Assembly (NCBI GenBank): GCA_937995275.1
Contig: CALKKN010000129.1
Span: 1-18,735, forward strand
Reading direction: 5' to 3'
Length of the DNA: 18,735 nucleotides
Source of the DNA: an uncultured Lysobacterales bacterium
GTDB taxonomy: Bacteria; Pseudomonadota; Gammaproteobacteria; Xanthomonadales; SZUA-36
Shown: one piece after another, positions 8,615 to 16,736 of the stretch
Layout of the letters: every line of letters begins with the position of its first letter
Position numbering within the stretch: the stretch's first letter is position 1
The notes under the pieces: model-generated
Told to the model about the DNA's origin: nothing
The model's database searches: none
The model's input: the letters and a program-made list of their open reading frames with translations, nothing else
Position numbers and translations under genes: made by a program

Positions 8615-8643
8615 ACAATAGATACTTCCGGGTCCAATGTCAA
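8615..8643 (-). promoter_or_regulatory. Sigma70-type promoter of mraZ and the dcw cluster
   Basis: On the minus strand a perfect TTGACA (-35, 8643-8638) is followed after 17 bases by TATTGT (-10, 8620-8615; four of six consensus bases). Transcription would start near 8608, about 44 bases before the mraZ GTG and just ahead of the GTGG repeats, so a bound MraZ could block initiation or escape. It is the only strong consensus promoter I see in the window. Confidence 0.75.
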
Positions 8644-8756
8644 GCGCGCCAATGACTTAGCGGATGATCGGCTGGAATTGGAACATTGCGGTGGGGATTC
8701 GCCGGGCAGGAAATGTGGCGAAGCGAGGGTAGGCTGACCGGCGGCAGTGAAGCGGG

Positions 8757-9114
<358 letters not shown>

Positions 9115-9119
9115 GTGCC

Positions 9120-9125
9120 ATTATC
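9120..9125 (-). promoter_or_regulatory. Likely -10 element of the rnpB promoter
   Basis: GATAAT on the minus strand matches five of six -10 consensus bases and lies 7 bases before the G at 9113 that opens helix P1, exactly where the mature RNA should begin. The discriminator GGCACC is GC-rich, as often seen for promoters of stable RNAs under growth-rate control. I see no good -35 at 16-18 bases. Confidence 0.5.
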
Positions 9126-9153
9126 TCATGCTTTGGACGGATCCGGATGCCCG

Positions 9154-9240
9154 TGTAGGAGCGGCCTCAACCGCGATTGAAATCCTGGTGCATGGTCGAT
9201 TCCTCTGAGGATGCTCATCGCGGCTGAAGCCGCTCCTACA
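9154..9240. repeat. Inverted pair of GTAG-headed REP-like sequences
   Basis: Two near-identical 25-base arms face each other: 9154-9178 and 9216-9240, differing at only a few positions and separated by 37 bases. Each arm begins, read from the outside, with TGTAGGAGCGGC and contains an imperfect small palindrome (GCGGCTTCAGCCGC in the right arm; the left arm has CCTCAA in the middle). A GTAG foot followed by a short hairpin is the form of REP sequences mobilised by REP-associated tyrosine transposases, and a head-to-head pair is a typical composite. It lies between the rsmI stop and the rnpB promoter, where it could also act as an mRNA 3' stem-loop for rsmI. Confidence 0.75.
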
Positions 9241-9267
9241 GATCCCTCTGACCCCGGCTGTCGGAAT

Positions 9268-10128
9268 TCAGGGCGTATCGTCCTTCCGGCCGCGGACCAG
9301 GGCCTGGTAAAGGGCGCGGCGCGATACGCCGTGCAGCTTCGCTGCGATCCGGGCGGCCTGGCTGGCGCCGACCTCATCCCCCAAGTCGGAGGCGAGCGCA
9401 AGCGCGGCGTCAAGGACGTCGCCCTTGCTGGCTTCAGCGCCCGCCACGACCAGCACGAACTCCCCCTTACGCTGGTTGGGGTCGCCTTCCACGCGCTCGA
9501 GAAGGTCCGACAGCGTACCCCTCAGCACCGTTTCGAACTGCTTCGTCAGTTCCCGGCAGACCGCGGCCGGCCGGCCCTGGCCGAAAACGTCACCGAGATC
9601 GGCCAGGCAGGCTTTGACGCGATGACTGGATTCGAAAAACACCATCGTCCGCGACTCCGTTCGCAGCCCGGACAGGCGCTTCAGCCGGGCAACCTGGCGG
9701 GCGGGCAGGAATCCTTCGAACACGAAGCGGTCTGTGGGCAGGCCGCTTACGGACAGAGCCGCCGTCACAGCGCTGGGGCCCGGGACGGCAGCGACTTCGA
9801 TCCCGCTTGCCGCCGCCAGCCTGACCAGTCGGTAACCCGGGTCGGACAGCAGGGGCGTGCCGGCGTCCGAAACCAGCGCGATCGTCGCGCCCTTCCCGAT
9901 ACGCTCGATCAGGCGTGGGGCCTGCTGCTCCTCGTTGTGTTCATGCAGGGCAACGAGGGGCCGGTCGATGCCATGTCGCCTCAGCAGCAGGCGTGTATGC
10001 CGCGTGTCCTCGGCGGCAATCAGGTCCGCCTCCGCCAGCACGGCGAGGGCCCGCAGGGTAATGTCGTCGAGATTGCCGATGGGCGTCGCGACGATATACA
10101 GGCGACCGGGGGCGCGTTGCTCCTTCAT
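9268..10128 (-). CDS. rsmI: RsmI, 16S rRNA 2'-O-methyltransferase (C1402)
   Basis: RsmI adds the 2'-O-methyl group to cytidine 1402 of 16S rRNA, the same nucleotide that RsmH methylates on N4. The 286-residue protein belongs to the tetrapyrrole methylase fold. Motifs are GRLYIVATPIGNLDDIT (8-24), AEDTRHTRLLL (39-49), VSDAGTPLLSDPG (86-98), VPGPSAVTAALSVSGLP (115-131), FEGFLP (137-142) and FFESSHR (164-170). The C-terminal helical domain is present. It is transcribed away from lpoA, from which it is separated by 77 bases, and is followed by the REP-like pair and rnpB. No ribosome site precedes the ATG. Confidence 0.97.
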   Translation of the reverse strand: MKEQRAPGRLYIVATPIGNLDDITLRALAVLAEADLIAAEDTRHTRLLLRRHGIDRPLVALHEHNEEQQAPRLIERIGKGATIALVSDAGTPLLSDPGYRLVRLAAASGIEVAAVPGPSAVTAALSVSGLPTDRFVFEGFLPARQVARLKRLSGLRTESRTMVFFESSHRVKACLADLGDVFGQGRPAAVCRELTKQFETVLRGTLSDLLERVEGDPNQRKGEFVLVVAGAEASKGDVLDAALALASDLGDEVGASQAARIAAKLHGVSRRALYQALVRGRKDDTP

Positions 10129-10205
10129 GGCCCGACATTATGAATCAAGCCGGCCGAGGTTGCGGTATCATTTCCACCCATGCAACGATCCGATCCGTGG
10201 CGCCG
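10129..10205. promoter_or_regulatory. Divergent promoter region for rsmI and lpoA
   Basis: The 77 bases between the two divergent starts contain CATAAT on the minus strand (10142-10137), a five-of-six -10 match placing the rsmI start of transcription within a few bases of its ATG, and TATCAT on the plus strand (10166-10171), placing an lpoA start near 10178. Neither has a convincing -35. Both calls are tentative. Confidence 0.3.
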
Positions 10206-12155
10206 ATGACCTACCGTACCCGAACCGGGAATGCCCCGGTCGAGCTTCCCGGCCGCCGCAACCACCGGCCCTGGCGGCTGTTGCCGACCCTGCTTTGCCC
10301 GCTGCTGGTCTGGTTGATCACTGCCTGCACGACGATGGAGCCGCCGGTCGCTGCCGAACCGGCCCGCCCATCCGATGCCGCAGCGGCCTATGCACGCGGC
10401 GACTATGCGGAAGCCGCCGAAAGCTGGCAGCGCGAGGCGCTGAACGCCCCGCAGAAACAGGCCTCACGCCTGCGGGTGAGCGCCGCGGATGCGTGGCTGC
10501 TGGACGGCGAACCGGAGAACGCTCAGCGCCTGCTTCGCTGGATCGCCCGCGCGGATCTCGGGCCGGGAGACCAGGCCAGGCTCGACCTCGTGCTTGCGGA
10601 TCTGGCCCTGCTCAAGCAACGGCCGGATGAAGCCGACGCGCTGCTGCGGTCGGCGCGTGCCGCGCTGCCCGCGGCCTCGGAGAAGCGTTACGAGGGCCTG
10701 CTCGCACGCACCCGGGCGATGATCGCCAGCCCGGGGTCGAGGAACATCGCCCGAGCCGCGCGACTCGCCGGCGACATGCAATCCTACGACTCCGTACGCG
10801 CACTGGAGATCATGCAGGACCTGGCGGGCGTGTCTTCCGGCGAACTGGCCATCCGCGCCGAGAATCCACGCGCCGAGCGGCAACTGACCGGCTGGCTCGA
10901 CCTCGCGCTGACCATTCGCCAGAACCTGGTGGTGCCCGATGGCGTGAGCCAGGCGATCGCCGACTGGAAAGTCCGGCACCCGACCCATCTGCTCGACGAA
11001 TCCCAGGCCCTCGACACCTGGCTGCGCTACCGGCAGACTTTCTCGCCGCCACGCCGCACCGCGGCGCTGCTGCCGGCCAGCGGGCGTCTCGCCGCAGCGG
11101 GCGAGGCAGTCAGGGACGGGCTGATGACCGCTTACCTGGCGCAACCGGGCGGCGCCGAGTTGCTCCTGTTCCCGACCGACGACGATACGCAGTCCGCCAT
11201 CGCGGGGTATTTCAGCGCGCTGGACGCTGGCGCCGAGTGGATCGTGGGCCCGCTGCAACGGGATGCCGTCGAGGCCATGGTGAACCTGGCCGGGCTGACG
11301 ACGCCGGTGCTGGCCCTGAACGACCTGCCCGCGGATTTTGTCCTTCCGCCCGGACTCGGCGGACGCCTGTCGGGCATGTCCCTGTCGCAGGAAGCCGAAG
11401 CCGTAGCCGCCGCGGCCCACGCCACCGCATCCGGCTTCGAGCGCGCCATCGTACTGGCGCCGGAGAGCGTCTGGGGGGAGCGGATGGCCGCGGCATTCGA
11501 AGCCGAATTCCTACAAGGAGATCGGCAAATCGTGGCTGCGGCGCGGTACCTTGAAAGTCAGAATGATCACAGTTCGGTGCTGGAGCGCGTCCTGCAGATC
11601 GACGCAAGCAAGGCGCGCAAGGCGCGCCTGGAGAATACGCTCCAGGTGCCGTTGGAATTCGAACCCGCGAGGCGCGAGGACGTGGACGTGATCTTCATGG
11701 CCGCCAGTTCACTGCAGGCGAAGCTCATCAGGCCGCAGCTGCGGTTCCTGGACGCTGGCGACATCACCGTGTACGCCACGGGCCGGGTGTTCTCGGGCCA
11801 GCCGGATCCTGCCGGCAACCAGGATCTGGACGGCGTGCGCTTCCCCGCAGTGCCCTGGGAACTGCAGCACACCTCAAAGGACTCGATACCGGAGCTGGCC
11901 AGCCTGAGAGGGGGTTCCATGGGCGCGCTGTTTGCCATCGGACAGGACGCCTGGAACGTGCTTCCGTGGCTTGACCTGATGCGTGGGGATGGCGACTTCG
12001 CGTTTCCCGGCGCCTCGGGCAGCTACCGCATGGGTCGGGGCGGCGGCCTGATCCGCGAGCCGGCTTGGGCCGAGTTCCGCGGCGGGGTGCCGCAGCCGCT
12101 GCCGCCGCCGCGAATGGTGGCCACAGAGGGCTGGTCCGACCGCGAACCTCTGTGA
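10206..12155 (+). CDS. lpoA: LpoA (LppC/YraM family), outer-membrane activator of PBP1A
   Basis: LpoA is an outer-membrane lipoprotein that spans the periplasm and activates the peptidoglycan synthase PBP1A. The 649-residue product (E. coli 678) has a basic N-terminus, a hydrophobic stretch (about 24-39) and a lipobox LITAC with Cys41 as the lipidation site. Next comes a helical, alanine-rich region resembling TPR repeats (about 52-260), then an alpha/beta domain of the periplasmic-binding-protein fold beginning near AALLPASGRLAAAGEAVRDG (about 287-306). The frame is open back to an ATG at 10140, but the ATG at 10206 gives a more normal leader; that leader is still long. No clear ribosome site is seen for either. 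It is followed by yraN, as in E. coli. Confidence 0.93.
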   Translation: MTYRTRTGNAPVELPGRRNHRPWRLLPTLLCPLLVWLITACTTMEPPVAAEPARPSDAAAAYARGDYAEAAESWQREALNAPQKQASRLRVSAADAWLLDGEPENAQRLLRWIARADLGPGDQARLDLVLADLALLKQRPDEADALLRSARAALPAASEKRYEGLLARTRAMIASPGSRNIARAARLAGDMQSYDSVRALEIMQDLAGVSSGELAIRAENPRAERQLTGWLDLALTIRQNLVVPDGVSQAIADWKVRHPTHLLDESQALDTWLRYRQTFSPPRRTAALLPASGRLAAAGEAVRDGLMTAYLAQPGGAELLLFPTDDDTQSAIAGYFSALDAGAEWIVGPLQRDAVEAMVNLAGLTTPVLALNDLPADFVLPPGLGGRLSGMSLSQEAEAVAAAAHATASGFERAIVLAPESVWGERMAAAFEAEFLQGDRQIVAAARYLESQNDHSSVLERVLQIDASKARKARLENTLQVPLEFEPARREDVDVIFMAASSLQAKLIRPQLRFLDAGDITVYATGRVFSGQPDPAGNQDLDGVRFPAVPWELQHTSKDSIPELASLRGGSMGALFAIGQDAWNVLPWLDLMRGDGDFAFPGASGSYRMGRGGGLIREPAWAEFRGGVPQPLPPPRMVATEGWSDREPL

Positions 12156-12520
12156 GGCTCAGCGCCCGGCAGCAGGGCAGCCGCTGGGAGCGAGCCGCGG
12201 AGTCCTTCCTGCGCCGCCGCGGGCTCCGGACACTGGCGCGCAACTTCCACAGCCGTTTTGGCGAGATCGACCTCGTCATGCTGGAAGAATCCGTCCTGGT
12301 GTTCGTGGAGGTGCGCTATCGCCGCAACGACCGTCACGGTTCAGGGGCCGACACCGTGACCCGGAACAAGCAGCTCCGCCTGGTCAGCGCTGCCCGGCAG
12401 TACTTGCGTCATCACGCGGACCATGCCCGACGCGCCTGCCGCTTCGACGTCGTGTCCATCGGCAACGGAACCGAGGGGGCCGAACTGCAGTGGATCCGGG
12501 CAGCATTCGATGCGGACTGA
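12152..12520 (+). CDS. yraN: YraN family protein (UPF0102, nuclease-like fold)
   Basis: This 122-residue protein belongs to the YraN/UPF0102 family, which has a restriction-endonuclease-like fold but no firmly settled role. Family motifs are QQGSRWERAAESFL (7-20), GLRTLARNFHSRFGEIDLV (24-42), FVEVRYRR (51-58), Lys73, and RFDVV (97-101). The acidic and Lys residues in FGEID, VEVR and near residue 73 fit a PD-(D/E)XK-type site. The start is a GTG overlapping the lpoA stop (GTGA); the frame is open further upstream, but that part is only a run of alanines read out of frame from the lpoA end. The gene is convergent with pgpA, 30 bases away. Confidence 0.93.
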   Translation: MRLSARQQGSRWERAAESFLRRRGLRTLARNFHSRFGEIDLVMLEESVLVFVEVRYRRNDRHGSGADTVTRNKQLRLVSAARQYLRHHADHARRACRFDVVSIGNGTEGAELQWIRAAFDAD

Positions 12521-12550
12521 CCTCTTCGCGCCCCGGACCGGCCTGGAAGC

Positions 12551-13045
12551 TCACAGCACCTGTTGCAGGCCCGCCAGCACCAGCATCGCGTAGAAGGCCG
12601 CGATAACGTCGTCGAACATGATCCCCAGCCCGCCGCCCAGGCGCTTTTCGATCTGCCGGATGGGCCAGGGCTTGAGAATGTCGAAAAAGCGGAACAGAAG
12701 AAAAGCCGCCAGCCACCAAGCGCCGCTCACCGGCACCAGCGCCACCGTCAGCCAGAAGCCCACCATTTCGTCCCAGACGATGCCCCCGGGATCGTGCTGC
12801 CCGAGCCTGCGACTGGCCGCTCCGCACAAGTACACGCCGGCCAGGAACAGCAATATCAGGGCCATACCGTAGCCGATCGGCGGCAACTGTTTCAGGCACC
12901 AGCCGGGCGGCACGGCGAGCAGTGTGCCCACGGTGCCCGGAGCCCGGCGCGCCAGGCCGGACCCGAAGCCGAAGGCGAGAAAGCCGGTCGGCGTTCGCAG
13001 GGCCACCCGCCGCACATCCGAATCCGTTTCGAACAGCCTGCTCAT
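12551..13045 (-). CDS. pgpA: PgpA, phosphatidylglycerophosphatase A
   Basis: PgpA dephosphorylates phosphatidylglycerophosphate to phosphatidylglycerol in the inner membrane. The 164-residue protein has three or four hydrophobic segments and the family motifs GFGSGLARRAPGTVGT (26-41), DPGGIVWDEMVGFW (85-98), RFFDILKPWPI (119-129) and GIMFDDVIAAFYA (141-153), which supply the acidic metal-binding residues. The ATG overlaps the thiL stop (ATGA). The frame is open far upstream through thiL, but homology starts here. It is the last gene of the glyA-to-pgpA operon, as in many gammaproteobacteria. Confidence 0.96.
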   Translation of the reverse strand: MSRLFETDSDVRRVALRTPTGFLAFGFGSGLARRAPGTVGTLLAVPPGWCLKQLPPIGYGMALILLFLAGVYLCGAASRRLGQHDPGGIVWDEMVGFWLTVALVPVSGAWWLAAFLLFRFFDILKPWPIRQIEKRLGGGLGIMFDDVIAAFYAMLVLAGLQQVL

Positions 13046-14022
13046 CCTGCCCCGTCCGCGTCGTCGCCAAAGTGCTCGTAGCCGGTCTGCGGCGGGTCGT
13101 AAAGCGCGCCTCCCGGCCCGCGGACGATTAACCCGGCGGAAGCCGTAATCGACCCGATGACGGTCAGTTCGGTGCCGGCAGCGCCGGCCAACTCGCCCAG
13201 CCGATCGGCGTCTGATGGCGGCAGGGTAAAGCACAGTTCGTAGTCGTCGCCGCCGGACAACTGCAGCGGCCACCGTTGCCGCTCCGGCATGGAAGCCATG
13301 CTGGCGGGGCACGGCAAGCGGTGGAGGTCCAGTTCGGCGCCGGCGCCGGAAGCCTCCAGCACGTGCCCCAGGTCCGCAAGCAGGCCGTCGGAGACATCGA
13401 TACAGGCTGTCGCAAGCCCGCGCAGGGCCCGGCCCAGCCGCAGCCGGGGCCGGGGAAATTCCAGCGCCGCCAGGTCGCGCGCGTCCGGTTGGCCGCCCGA
13501 TGCGATGACCTGCAGCGCGTGAGCCGCCGCGCCCGGCCTGCCCGAAACAACGACCAGGTCGCCCGGGGCCGCGCCCGAGCGGCGCAACTCCCGGCCCGGC
13601 TCCACCAGCCCAAGTGCGGTAACGCAGACGTTGAGCGGCCCGGAGGTGACGTCGCCGCCCGCCAACAGGATCCCGGTTTCGCTGGCCAACTCCGCCACGC
13701 CCCGAGCGAATGAATCGAGCCAGCCCGGGTCCGATCGCGGCAGGGTCAGTGACAGCAGAAACCAGGCCGACTCGGCGCCCATGGCGGCAAGGTCGCTGAG
13801 ATTCACGGCCAGGGCCTTGTGCCCGATGGCCGCGGGGCTGGCGCCGGCGGGGAAATGGACGCCCTCCACGAGGCTGTCCGTGCAGGCAGTCATCTGCAAG
13901 TTCCCGGGCATCTCGAAAATGGCCGCGTCGTCCCCGATGCCCAGCACGCAACCGTCTCCGTACCGAGCGTCCGGAACAGTGATGATGTCCTGCAACCGTC
14001 GGATGAGATCGAATTCGCGCAT
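13042..14022 (-). CDS. thiL: ThiL, thiamine-monophosphate kinase
   Basis: ThiL phosphorylates thiamine monophosphate to thiamine diphosphate with ATP, the last step to the active cofactor. The 326-residue protein belongs to the PurM/AIR-synthase-like superfamily. Visible motifs are MREFDLI (1-7), GIGDDAA (28-34), TDSLVEGVHF (48-57), NLSDLAAMGA (74-83), GGDVTSGP (122-129), and a C-terminal DVSDGLLADLGH followed by GGDDYEL. The aspartates in GDD, TDSL and GGD are the metal-binding residues in the family. It starts five bases after the nusB stop. Confidence 0.97.
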   Translation of the reverse strand: MREFDLIRRLQDIITVPDARYGDGCVLGIGDDAAIFEMPGNLQMTACTDSLVEGVHFPAGASPAAIGHKALAVNLSDLAAMGAESAWFLLSLTLPRSDPGWLDSFARGVAELASETGILLAGGDVTSGPLNVCVTALGLVEPGRELRRSGAAPGDLVVVSGRPGAAAHALQVIASGGQPDARDLAALEFPRPRLRLGRALRGLATACIDVSDGLLADLGHVLEASGAGAELDLHRLPCPASMASMPERQRWPLQLSGGDDYELCFTLPPSDADRLGELAGAAGTELTVIGSITASAGLIVRGPGGALYDPPQTGYEHFGDDADGAG

Positions 14023-14027
14023 CGTTG

Positions 14028-14468
14028 TCAGCCGGTGCCGGCCTCACCGCCACGCCACTGGCGGGCAGCTTTGTCCAGCACCGCGTTGACAAAGCTGTGT
14101 CCCTGTTCGGAGCCGAATCGCCGCGCCAGGTCGATACACTCGTCCAGAACCACCGCCACGGGCAGATCCGGGCAGTTAAGCAACTCGAAAGCGCCAATCC
14201 GCAGTACGACCCGCTCCATCAGGTCCACGTGTCCCAGGGGTCGGTCGAGGAAGGGCTGCAATTCGTTGTCCAGACCGTCCTGTCCGGAAATGACGCCGCG
14301 CAGCAGCATTTCGAAATGCGCCTCGTCCACCCCGGTCATGTCCTGCGCAGCCCGGAACTGGCGCAGGATCTCGTCGGCCTCCTGGCCGGTGACCTGCCAC
14401 TGGTAAAGTGCCTGCAGCGCCCTGCGGCGGGCGCGTCGGCGCGGCTCGAACCGGCTGATGTCGCTCAT
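14028..14468 (-). CDS. nusB: NusB, transcription antitermination factor
   Basis: NusB binds boxA RNA together with NusE (ribosomal protein S10) and is part of the antitermination complex used on rRNA operons. The 146-residue, all-helical product has the arginine-rich N-terminus ([20 protein letters not shown], 6-25) expected for RNA binding, and a C-terminal [20 protein letters not shown] and [10 protein letters not shown] typical of the family. The ATG overlaps the ribH stop (ATGA). The position after ribH and before thiL is widely conserved. Confidence 0.96.
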   Translation of the reverse strand: MSDISRFEPRRRARRRALQALYQWQVTGQEADEILRQFRAAQDMTGVDEAHFEMLLRGVISGQDGLDNELQPFLDRPLGHVDLMERVVLRIGAFELLNCPDLPVAVVLDECIDLARRFGSEQGHSFVNAVLDKAARQWRGGEAGTG

Positions 14469-14956
14469 CCGCTGGAAAGGTGCTCCAGGTGGGCGTCGAG
14501 GGCGCGCAGTACTGCGACCGATTCGATCGCCGTCATGGCCGCGTCGAACCCCTTGTTGCCCTCGCCGGTGCCGGCACGTTCCAGCGCCTGTTCGACGGTA
14601 TCGGTGGTGAGCACCCCGAAAGTCACCGGGATTCCCCGGTCGAGCGCAACCCGGCTCAGGCCACGCGCGCATTCGCCCGCCACGAAATCGAAATGCGGCG
14701 TTCCGCCGCGCACCACGGCGCCCAGCGCGATCACGGCATCGTACTGGCCCGACGCCGCCAGGCGGTCGGCGGCCAGCGGCAGCTCGAACGCACCGGAAAC
14801 CCACACCAGCACCTGCCGCTGCGGGTCGGCGCCGCGGCGCTCCAGGGCGTCACGGGCGCCGGCCAGCAGTTGCTCAACGATGAATCCATTGAACCGGCTC
14901 GCGACGATCGCCATGCGCAGATCCGGCGGTACCTCGGTCGGCGAAATTTCCTTCAC
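14465..14956 (-). CDS. ribH: RibH, 6,7-dimethyl-8-ribityllumazine synthase
   Basis: RibH condenses 5-amino-6-ribitylamino-uracil with dihydroxybutanone phosphate to form lumazine, the direct precursor of riboflavin; it usually assembles into large capsid-like or pentameric particles. The 163-residue product shows the substrate-binding SRFN (20-23), GAFELP (55-60), [12 protein letters not shown] with catalytic His88, FGVLTTDT (113-120) and GNKGFDAA (133-140). The start is a GTG overlapping the ribB stop (GTGA), with an excellent GGAGGA ribosome site 6-7 bases upstream. The longer in-frame extension lies inside the ribB reading frame and lacks family similarity. Confidence 0.96.
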   Translation of the reverse strand: MKEISPTEVPPDLRMAIVASRFNGFIVEQLLAGARDALERRGADPQRQVLVWVSGAFELPLAADRLAASGQYDAVIALGAVVRGGTPHFDFVAGECARGLSRVALDRGIPVTFGVLTTDTVEQALERAGTGEGNKGFDAAMTAIESVAVLRALDAHLEHLSSG

Positions 14957-16098
14957 GGGCCTTCCTCCGTGTTGCCGTGCGTTTCGATGTATTCGACCAC
15001 TTCCAGCCCGAAGCCCGCCAGGCCGGTGAGCTTCTTCCATGGCGCGCTCAGCACGCGCATCTTCCGGATTCCGAGGTCAGCGATGATCTGCGCGCCGATG
15101 CCGTAGGTTCGCAATTCCCGCGAGCGCCGGTTGTCGCCATTGGCGTGGATTGCAGGTTCCGGAATCTGCCTGAGCAGGCGCAGTGTCGCGTCATCGTCCA
15201 TGTGGCTGCCCAGTACCAGGACCAGCCCTGCCCCGCTGGCGTCGACCTCGGCCAGGGCCGTCCGCAACGGCATGCCGAAATCCGCGCGGTGGATGGACAG
15301 CACGTCGCTCAACGGGTTCTGCACGTGTACCCGGACCATGAACGGTTCGTCTGGAGCGATGCTGCCGCGCAGCAGGGCCAGGTGGAGCCGATCTTCGATC
15401 GTGTCGCGATAGGCGTGCACTTCGAACGACCCGAAATCCGTTTCAACCTGCTGCACGGACACCTTTTCGACCGTCTTCTCGTTCTCCATCCGGTAGTGGA
15501 TGAGATCGGCGATGGTGCCGATTTTGAGGTCATGGTCACGGGCGAACTGCTCGAGTTGCGGGCGCCGTGCCATGCTGCCGTCCTCGTTGAGGATTTCAAC
15601 CAGCACGGCGGCGGGTTCCAGCCCTGCCAGCATGGCGAGGTCCACACTCGCCTCGGTGTGGCCCGCGCGGGCCAGCACGCCGCCCGGTTGGGCCATCAAG
15701 GGGAATACATGGCCGGGCTGTGACAGGTCCTCGGCCCGCGCATCGGGTTTGGCGGCCGTGCGGATAGTGTGCGCCCGGTCATAGGCAGAAATCCCGGTGG
15801 TGATGCCTTCCGCGGCCTCGATGGACACGGTGAAGTTGGTCGCGAAGCGCGCCTGGTTCTGGTTGACCATCAACGGCAAGCGCAGCTGCCGGCAACGCTC
15901 GCGGGTCAGCGGCTGGCAGATCAGGCCGCGGCCGAACCGGGCCATGAAGTTGATGTCTTCGGGCCGCACCTTGGAGGCGGCCATGACCAGGTCCCCCTCG
16001 TTTTCCCGGTCTTCGTCATCCATCAGCACCACCATCCGTCCTGCGCGGATGTCGTCCAGCAGTTCAGGGATGCTGTTCAGTGCGGAGTCGTTCGCCAT
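14953..16098 (-). CDS. ribB: RibB (DHBP synthase) fused to a degenerate GTP cyclohydrolase II-like domain (RibBX type)
   Basis: The N-terminal domain (about 1-205) is 3,4-dihydroxy-2-butanone 4-phosphate synthase, which converts ribulose 5-phosphate to the four-carbon unit used by RibH. It shows the acidic [11 protein letters not shown] (27-37), [11 protein letters not shown] (51-61) and [12 protein letters not shown] (144-155). The C-terminal part (about 213-375) aligns with GTP cyclohydrolase II (RibA), but the zinc cysteines are gone: the region matching CLTGD...RCDCG reads NPLSD...RADFG (261-274), and the HRQEGRNIG motif is replaced by unrelated sequence near 297-310. The second half is therefore unlikely to be an active cyclohydrolase. 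Such fusions are known in Proteobacteria as RibBX. It starts 3 bases after ribE and overlaps ribH. Confidence 0.95.
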   Translation of the reverse strand: MANDSALNSIPELLDDIRAGRMVVLMDDEDRENEGDLVMAASKVRPEDINFMARFGRGLICQPLTRERCRQLRLPLMVNQNQARFATNFTVSIEAAEGITTGISAYDRAHTIRTAAKPDARAEDLSQPGHVFPLMAQPGGVLARAGHTEASVDLAMLAGLEPAAVLVEILNEDGSMARRPQLEQFARDHDLKIGTIADLIHYRMENEKTVEKVSVQQVETDFGSFEVHAYRDTIEDRLHLALLRGSIAPDEPFMVRVHVQNPLSDVLSIHRADFGMPLRTALAEVDASGAGLVLVLGSHMDDDATLRLLRQIPEPAIHANGDNRRSRELRTYGIGAQIIADLGIRKMRVLSAPWKKLTGLAGFGLEVVEYIETHGNTEEGP

Positions 16099-16101
16099 GG
16101 C

Positions 16102-16734
16102 CTAGCCTTCACCCATTTCGGGGCCACTGTCCGCGTCCCCGAGCGAGGGATCGTAAAGGCGCTCCAGGTAGCGCGCCACCAGGTCGACTTCGAGGTTGAC
16201 CGGATCACCGTCGCTCAGATCGCCCAGCGTCGTCACCTCCAGCGTGTGGGGGATCAAGCAGACCGAGAAGTTGCAGCCGTCGACTTCGTTGATGGTGAGG
16301 CTGACGCCGTCCAGGCACACCGAACCCTTTCGCGCGATGTATTTTGCCAGTGACGAGGGCACTTCGAACTCGAGGCGTTCCGCGCGTGCGTCCGAATGCC
16401 GCGACACCAGGCGGGCCATGCCGTCCACATGGCCGGTGACGAGATGGCCGCCGAGACGCTCCCCGGCGGCCAGGGCCAGTTCCAGGTTGACCTGCTGGCC
16501 CTCGGCGAGCGCCCCGAGCGTCGTAAGGCTGAGCGTTTCCTGCGAGACGTCGGCCGAGAAGCCCTCCCGGTCCGGATCCAGCATGGTCAGGCAGGCGCCG
16601 GATACGCAGACGCTGTCGCCCGCGCGCGCGGTCTCCAGTTGCAGGTCGGGGCAGGAGACGGTCAGCCGGCAGTCGCCCCCGACCTCGGTTCTCCGTGTGA
16701 TGGTCCCTTGTGCCGTGACGATTCCGGTAAACAT
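16102..16734 (-). CDS. ribE: Riboflavin synthase, alpha subunit
   Basis: This enzyme dismutates two lumazine molecules to riboflavin plus the pyrimidine substrate that RibH recycles. The 210-residue product has the two tandem lumazine-binding beta-barrels: the first starts with MFTGIVTAQG and carries SGACLTMLD (45-53); the second starts near GGHLVTGHVDG (95-105) and carries LDGVSLTINEVD (141-152). A C-terminal helix follows (VDLVARYLERL, 183-193). The symbol is ribE here; the E. coli gene is also called ribC. It starts two bases after the ribD stop. Confidence 0.97.
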   Translation of the reverse strand: MFTGIVTAQGTITRRTEVGGDCRLTVSCPDLQLETARAGDSVCVSGACLTMLDPDREGFSADVSQETLSLTTLGALAEGQQVNLELALAAGERLGGHLVTGHVDGMARLVSRHSDARAERLEFEVPSSLAKYIARKGSVCLDGVSLTINEVDGCNFSVCLIPHTLEVTTLGDLSDGDPVNLEVDLVARYLERLYDPSLGDADSGPEMGEG

Positions 16735-16736
16735 GT

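Noticed and set aside
9154..9240. The inverted repeats as a CRISPR array or insertion-sequence ends
   Set aside because: There are only two copies, in opposite orientation, with no spacer series and no transposase between them; the GTAG foot and inner palindrome fit a REP pair better.
12065..12151. A longer yraN starting at an ATG inside lpoA
   Set aside because: The extra 29 residues include eight alanines in a row and come from the lpoA 3' end in another frame; the GTG overlapping the lpoA stop fits the family length.
12551..14197. A 548-codon frame spanning thiL and pgpA on the minus strand
   Set aside because: Only its last 164 codons resemble a protein (PgpA); the earlier part is thiL read in another frame.
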